Shown: positions 6,148 through 8,525 of the stretch, piece by piece
Numbering within the stretch: position 1 is the first letter of the stretch
Layout of the letters: each line of letters starts with the position of its first letter
Source: VBDM01 sp035317085
Lineage (GTDB): Bacteria > Pseudomonadota > Gammaproteobacteria > Burkholderiales > SG8-39
DNA: 8,525 nucleotides
Assembly: GCA_035317085.1 (NCBI GenBank)
Contig: DATHHS010000248.1
Span: forward strand, 1 to 8,525
Reading direction: 5' to 3'
Made by a program: the position numbers and the translations under genes
The notes under the pieces: model-generated
What the model was told of the DNA's origin: nothing
Database searches by the model: none
What the model saw: only the letters and a program-made list of their open reading frames with translations

Positions 6148-8091
6148 ATGGCTGAAAATTACCGGAACTGGAAACTCGAGACCGACCGCGACAATATCGT
6201 CTGGTTGTCGTTCGACAAGCCGGATGCGTCGGCCAACATTCTTTCGGCCGAGGTCATGTCCGAGCTCGACCGTATTCTCGATGAGCTGGGCGCGAAAATT
6301 CCGCGCGGACTGGTGATCCGCTCCGGAAAAGATTCCGGATTCATCGCGGGCGCCGACGTCGAGGAATTCACCAAGCTCAAGGACGCCGACGACGTGATGC
6401 GCCTGGTGAAGCGCGGCTGGGACCTGTACAACAAGCTGGCCTCCCTGCCCTGCCCGACGCTCGCCCTGGTGAACGGCTTTTGCATGGGCGGCGGGGTGGA
6501 GCTCGCGCTCGCCTGTCGCTATCGCGTGGCGGTGGATCAGCCCGGGACGCGCTTCGCGCTGCCCGAAGTGATGCTCGGCATCCTCCCCGCCTGGGGCGGC
6601 GTCATGCGCCTGCCGCGCCTCGTCGGGCCGACGGCGGCGCTCGACATGCTGCTCACCGGCCGCTCCGTGGACGCGCGCCGGGCGAAGCGCATGGGACTGG
6701 TGGACGTCGCAGTTCCGCCGCGCATCCAGGAAAACACCGCGCGCATGATGGTGCTCGAGGCGCCCCGCCTGGGAAAACCGCCTTTCTTCCAGTGGCTCAT
6801 GAGCTCGGCGCTGTTGCGTCCCCTCGTGGTCTCGATGGCGAGAAAACAGGTCGCATCCAAGGCTTCGCCGGACCACTACCCGGCGCCTTACGCGATCCTC
6901 GAGCTCTGGAAGAAATACGACGGAGATCCTTTCGCACCGCGAGCCGAGGACCCGGCATCGGTCATCGGGCTCCTGGAGGGCGACACGGCGCGCAACCTCA
7001 TCCGCATCTTCTTCCTCCAGGAGCGCATGAAGTCGCTCGGCAAGGGGAGCGATTTCAAGGCGAAGCACGTTCACGTCGTCGGCGCAGGCGTCATGGGCGG
7101 AGACATCGCCGCCTGGTGCGCGATGCGCGGACTTACAGTGACGTTGCAGGACCAGTCGCCCGAGCGCCTCGCGCCCGCGATGAAGCGCTCCGCAGAGCTC
7201 TTCAAGCGGCGGCTGCGCGACAAGTCCAAAATCCGGGACGCGCTCGACCGCATGATCCCCGACGTCGCCGGCGACGGAGCTCGGCGGGCGGACGTCATCA
7301 TCGAGGCGATCTTCGAGAACCTCGAGGCCAAGCGCGATCTCTTCGCGAAGCTCGAGGCGGCGGCGAAGCCCGACGCCCTCCTCGCTTCGAATACCTCGAG
7401 CCTGAAGCTCGCCGACATCGGCGCCCATCTGCGCAGGCCGTCGCGCCTGGTGGGGATCCACTTTTTCAACCCGGTGCCGCAACTGCAGCTGGTCGAGATC
7501 GTTTCGAGCGCGGGCACGGACCCGGAAGCGGCGAAAAAGGCGGCGGCATTCGTGCGGCAGATCGACAAGCTGCCGCTGCCGGTGAAGGACTCGCCGGGCT
7601 TTCTCGTCAACCGCGTGCTCGGGCCTTATATCGACCAGGCCTTGCGCATGATCGACGAAGGCGTCGCGCCGGAAACGCTCGACGCCGCGGCCGTCGCCTT
7701 CGGCATGCCGATGGGACCGATCGAGCTGGCCGACACCGTGGGCCTCGATATCTGCATGGCGGTAGGCAAGGAACTGGCGGGAGAGAACGCCGTGCCGCCG
7801 AAAAAACTCGCCGAGCTCGTCGCCGCCGGACATCTCGGCCGGAAGACCGACCGCGGCTTCTACGTCTGGCAAAAAGGCAAGGCGCGCAAAGGCCGGGCGG
7901 GCAGCGTCACGCCCGAGCTCATCGAAAAAATCATCGCGCCTTATCTGAAGGAGGCGCAGGCCGCGGTCGCCGAAGGCATCGTCGCCGACGCCGACCTCGC
8001 CGACGCCGGGCTCATCTTCGGTACCGGTTTCGCGCCGTTTCGCGGCGGGCCGCTGCATTACCTGAAGCACAAGGCCGGAAATTCTCATTGA
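6148..8091 (+). CDS. fadJ: FadJ/FadB-like bifunctional enoyl-CoA hydratase / 3-hydroxyacyl-CoA dehydrogenase
   Basis: This is the fused beta-oxidation alpha subunit. It hydrates trans-2-enoyl-CoA and then oxidises the L-3-hydroxyacyl-CoA with NAD+. Residues about 10-200 are the crotonase domain, with catalytic glutamates Glu118 in GGGVELALACRYR and Glu140 in LPEVMLGILPAWGG. A helical linker covers about 200-300. The NAD-binding fold starts at about 305 with VGAGVMGG (311-318). The dehydrogenase has His438 in HFFNPVP and Glu450 as the likely catalytic pair, then SPGFLVNRVL (482-491). The first C-terminal domain ends near RGFYVW (569-574), and a second, short one ends with FRGGPLHYLK. At 647 residues it is shorter than E. 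coli FadJ (about 714) and FadB (about 729), mostly at the C-terminus. The ATG at 6148 was chosen because the crotonase domain begins directly after it. Thiolase upstream and alpha subunit downstream match the E. coli fadIJ order, hence the fadJ symbol rather than fadB. Confidence 0.93.
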   Translation: MAENYRNWKLETDRDNIVWLSFDKPDASANILSAEVMSELDRILDELGAKIPRGLVIRSGKDSGFIAGADVEEFTKLKDADDVMRLVKRGWDLYNKLASLPCPTLALVNGFCMGGGVELALACRYRVAVDQPGTRFALPEVMLGILPAWGGVMRLPRLVGPTAALDMLLTGRSVDARRAKRMGLVDVAVPPRIQENTARMMVLEAPRLGKPPFFQWLMSSALLRPLVVSMARKQVASKASPDHYPAPYAILELWKKYDGDPFAPRAEDPASVIGLLEGDTARNLIRIFFLQERMKSLGKGSDFKAKHVHVVGAGVMGGDIAAWCAMRGLTVTLQDQSPERLAPAMKRSAELFKRRLRDKSKIRDALDRMIPDVAGDGARRADVIIEAIFENLEAKRDLFAKLEAAAKPDALLASNTSSLKLADIGAHLRRPSRLVGIHFFNPVPQLQLVEIVSSAGTDPEAAKKAAAFVRQIDKLPLPVKDSPGFLVNRVLGPYIDQALRMIDEGVAPETLDAAAVAFGMPMGPIELADTVGLDICMAVGKELAGENAVPPKKLAELVAAGHLGRKTDRGFYVWQKGKARKGRAGSVTPELIEKIIAPYLKEAQAAVAEGIVADADLADAGLIFGTGFAPFRGGPLHYLKHKAGNSH

Positions 8092-8143
8092 ACTCGAGTG
8101 CGCGCAGAATCCGTGGCTCGCGCGCGGTGATGTCAGTCGCGCG

Positions 8144-8525
8144 GTGATACCAATAGCGGATTCGCTGCGCAAGCGTTTGCGCCTGCCGGGAGCGCTGGCA
8201 ATCGCGTTTGCCGCCTGCACCGGTACCGCAATCGCGCAAGCGCCGGGCGCGCCGCGAGCTCAGGCTCCGGCGGCACCGCAATCCCAAGCGCCCACCGCAC
8301 GGCGATTCGATATCCAGCGCTTCGTCGTCGAGGGCAATACTCTTCTTTCGCAAGACGACCTGGAGCAGATCCTCGCACCGCATTCCGGCAAGAACCGCGA
8401 TTTCGGCGACGTTCAGCGCGCGCTCGAGGCGCTGCAGGGCGCCTATTCGAGCCGCGGCTACACCGCGGTGCGCGTCGGTCTTCCCGAACAGGACATCCGC
8501 GCCGGCCAGGTGCGCTTGCAGGTGC
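8144..8525 (+). CDS. ShlB/FhaC/HecB-family outer-membrane transporter (TpsB), N-terminal part only
   Basis: This is the beginning of a two-partner-secretion transporter, an outer-membrane beta-barrel that exports a large TpsA adhesin or haemolysin. The visible 127 residues start at a GTG at 8144. A basic n-region (RKRLR, 9-13) is followed by a hydrophobic core (LPGALAIAFAACTGTAIAQA, 14-33), a typical Sec signal peptide with likely cleavage around residues 31-33. An Ala/Pro/Gln-rich linker (about 34-52) leads into a POTRA domain: FDIQRFVVEGNTLL at 55-68, then AYSSRGYTAVRVGLPEQ at 100-116 and GQVRLQV at 121-127, characteristic of the POTRA_2 family. The barrel (about 400 more residues) is off the right edge. 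GTG is chosen because it precedes the signal peptide directly; the frame is open further upstream but offers no ATG. There is no strong ribosome binding site. The gap after fadJ is 52 bases, but the functions are unrelated. The TpsA partner is not visible. Confidence 0.88.
   Translation, partial: MIPIADSLRKRLRLPGALAIAFAACTGTAIAQAPGAPRAQAPAAPQSQAPTARRFDIQRFVVEGNTLLSQDDLEQILAPHSGKNRDFGDVQRALEALQGAYSSRGYTAVRVGLPEQDIRAGQVRLQV

Noticed and set aside
6049..8220. A 723-residue open frame on the minus strand across fadJ
   Set aside because: It is antisense to a gene with clear catalytic motifs. Its product is rich in His/Arg/Asp/Glu with no recognisable domain. Long antisense frames are expected in GC-rich genes with strong third-position bias.

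Overview
The window is a GC-rich stretch of bacterial chromosome. It most resembles a proteobacterium, probably Beta- or Gammaproteobacteria. The reasons are a membrane-type FadE with the bacterial C-terminal extension, the FadI/FadJ pair, a two-partner-secretion outer-membrane transporter, and dispersed palindromes of the GGATTCCCGC...GCGGGAATGAC kind. Coding is dense: long antisense and out-of-frame ORFs run across every real gene, but they are shadows of the GC-rich codon pattern.

Layout. (1) Positions 1-1573, minus strand: the N-terminal 524 residues of an Atm1/HMT1-type ABC half-transporter (membrane domain fused to ATPase), cut by the left edge just before Walker B. (2) Positions 1574-1789: a divergent intergenic gap holding two near-identical palindromes in inverted orientation (1620-1731), a REPIN-like element. 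(3) Positions 1790-4252, plus strand: fadE, acyl-CoA dehydrogenase. (4) Positions 4253-4411: a gap with a 17-bp tandem duplication and a bipartite palindrome. (5) Positions 4412-5740, plus strand: a fadI-like long-form thiolase. (6) Positions 5741-6147: a gap holding a small GIY-YIG nuclease gene broken by a one-base frameshift. It is bracketed by two hairpins that share a 14-nt core in inverted orientation. (7) Positions 6148-8091, plus strand: a fadJ-like enoyl-CoA hydratase/3-hydroxyacyl-CoA dehydrogenase fusion. (8) Positions 8144-8525, plus strand: the start of a ShlB/FhaC-type outer-membrane transporter (signal peptide and POTRA domain), cut by the right edge.

How the genes work together: fadE, fadI and fadJ together supply all four steps of the fatty-acid beta-oxidation spiral. 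FadE makes the trans-2-enoyl-CoA, FadJ hydrates and oxidises it, and FadI cleaves the 3-ketoacyl-CoA to release acetyl-CoA. They are co-directional and may be co-transcribed. The gaps between them are widened by repeat-derived sequence and, between fadI and fadJ, by the GIY-YIG unit. The ABC transporter and the secretion transporter look functionally unrelated to the lipid genes.

I see no convincing undescribed multi-gene system. The most unusual content is the palindromic-repeat biology, above all the repeat-flanked, decayed GIY-YIG gene that splits fadI from fadJ.
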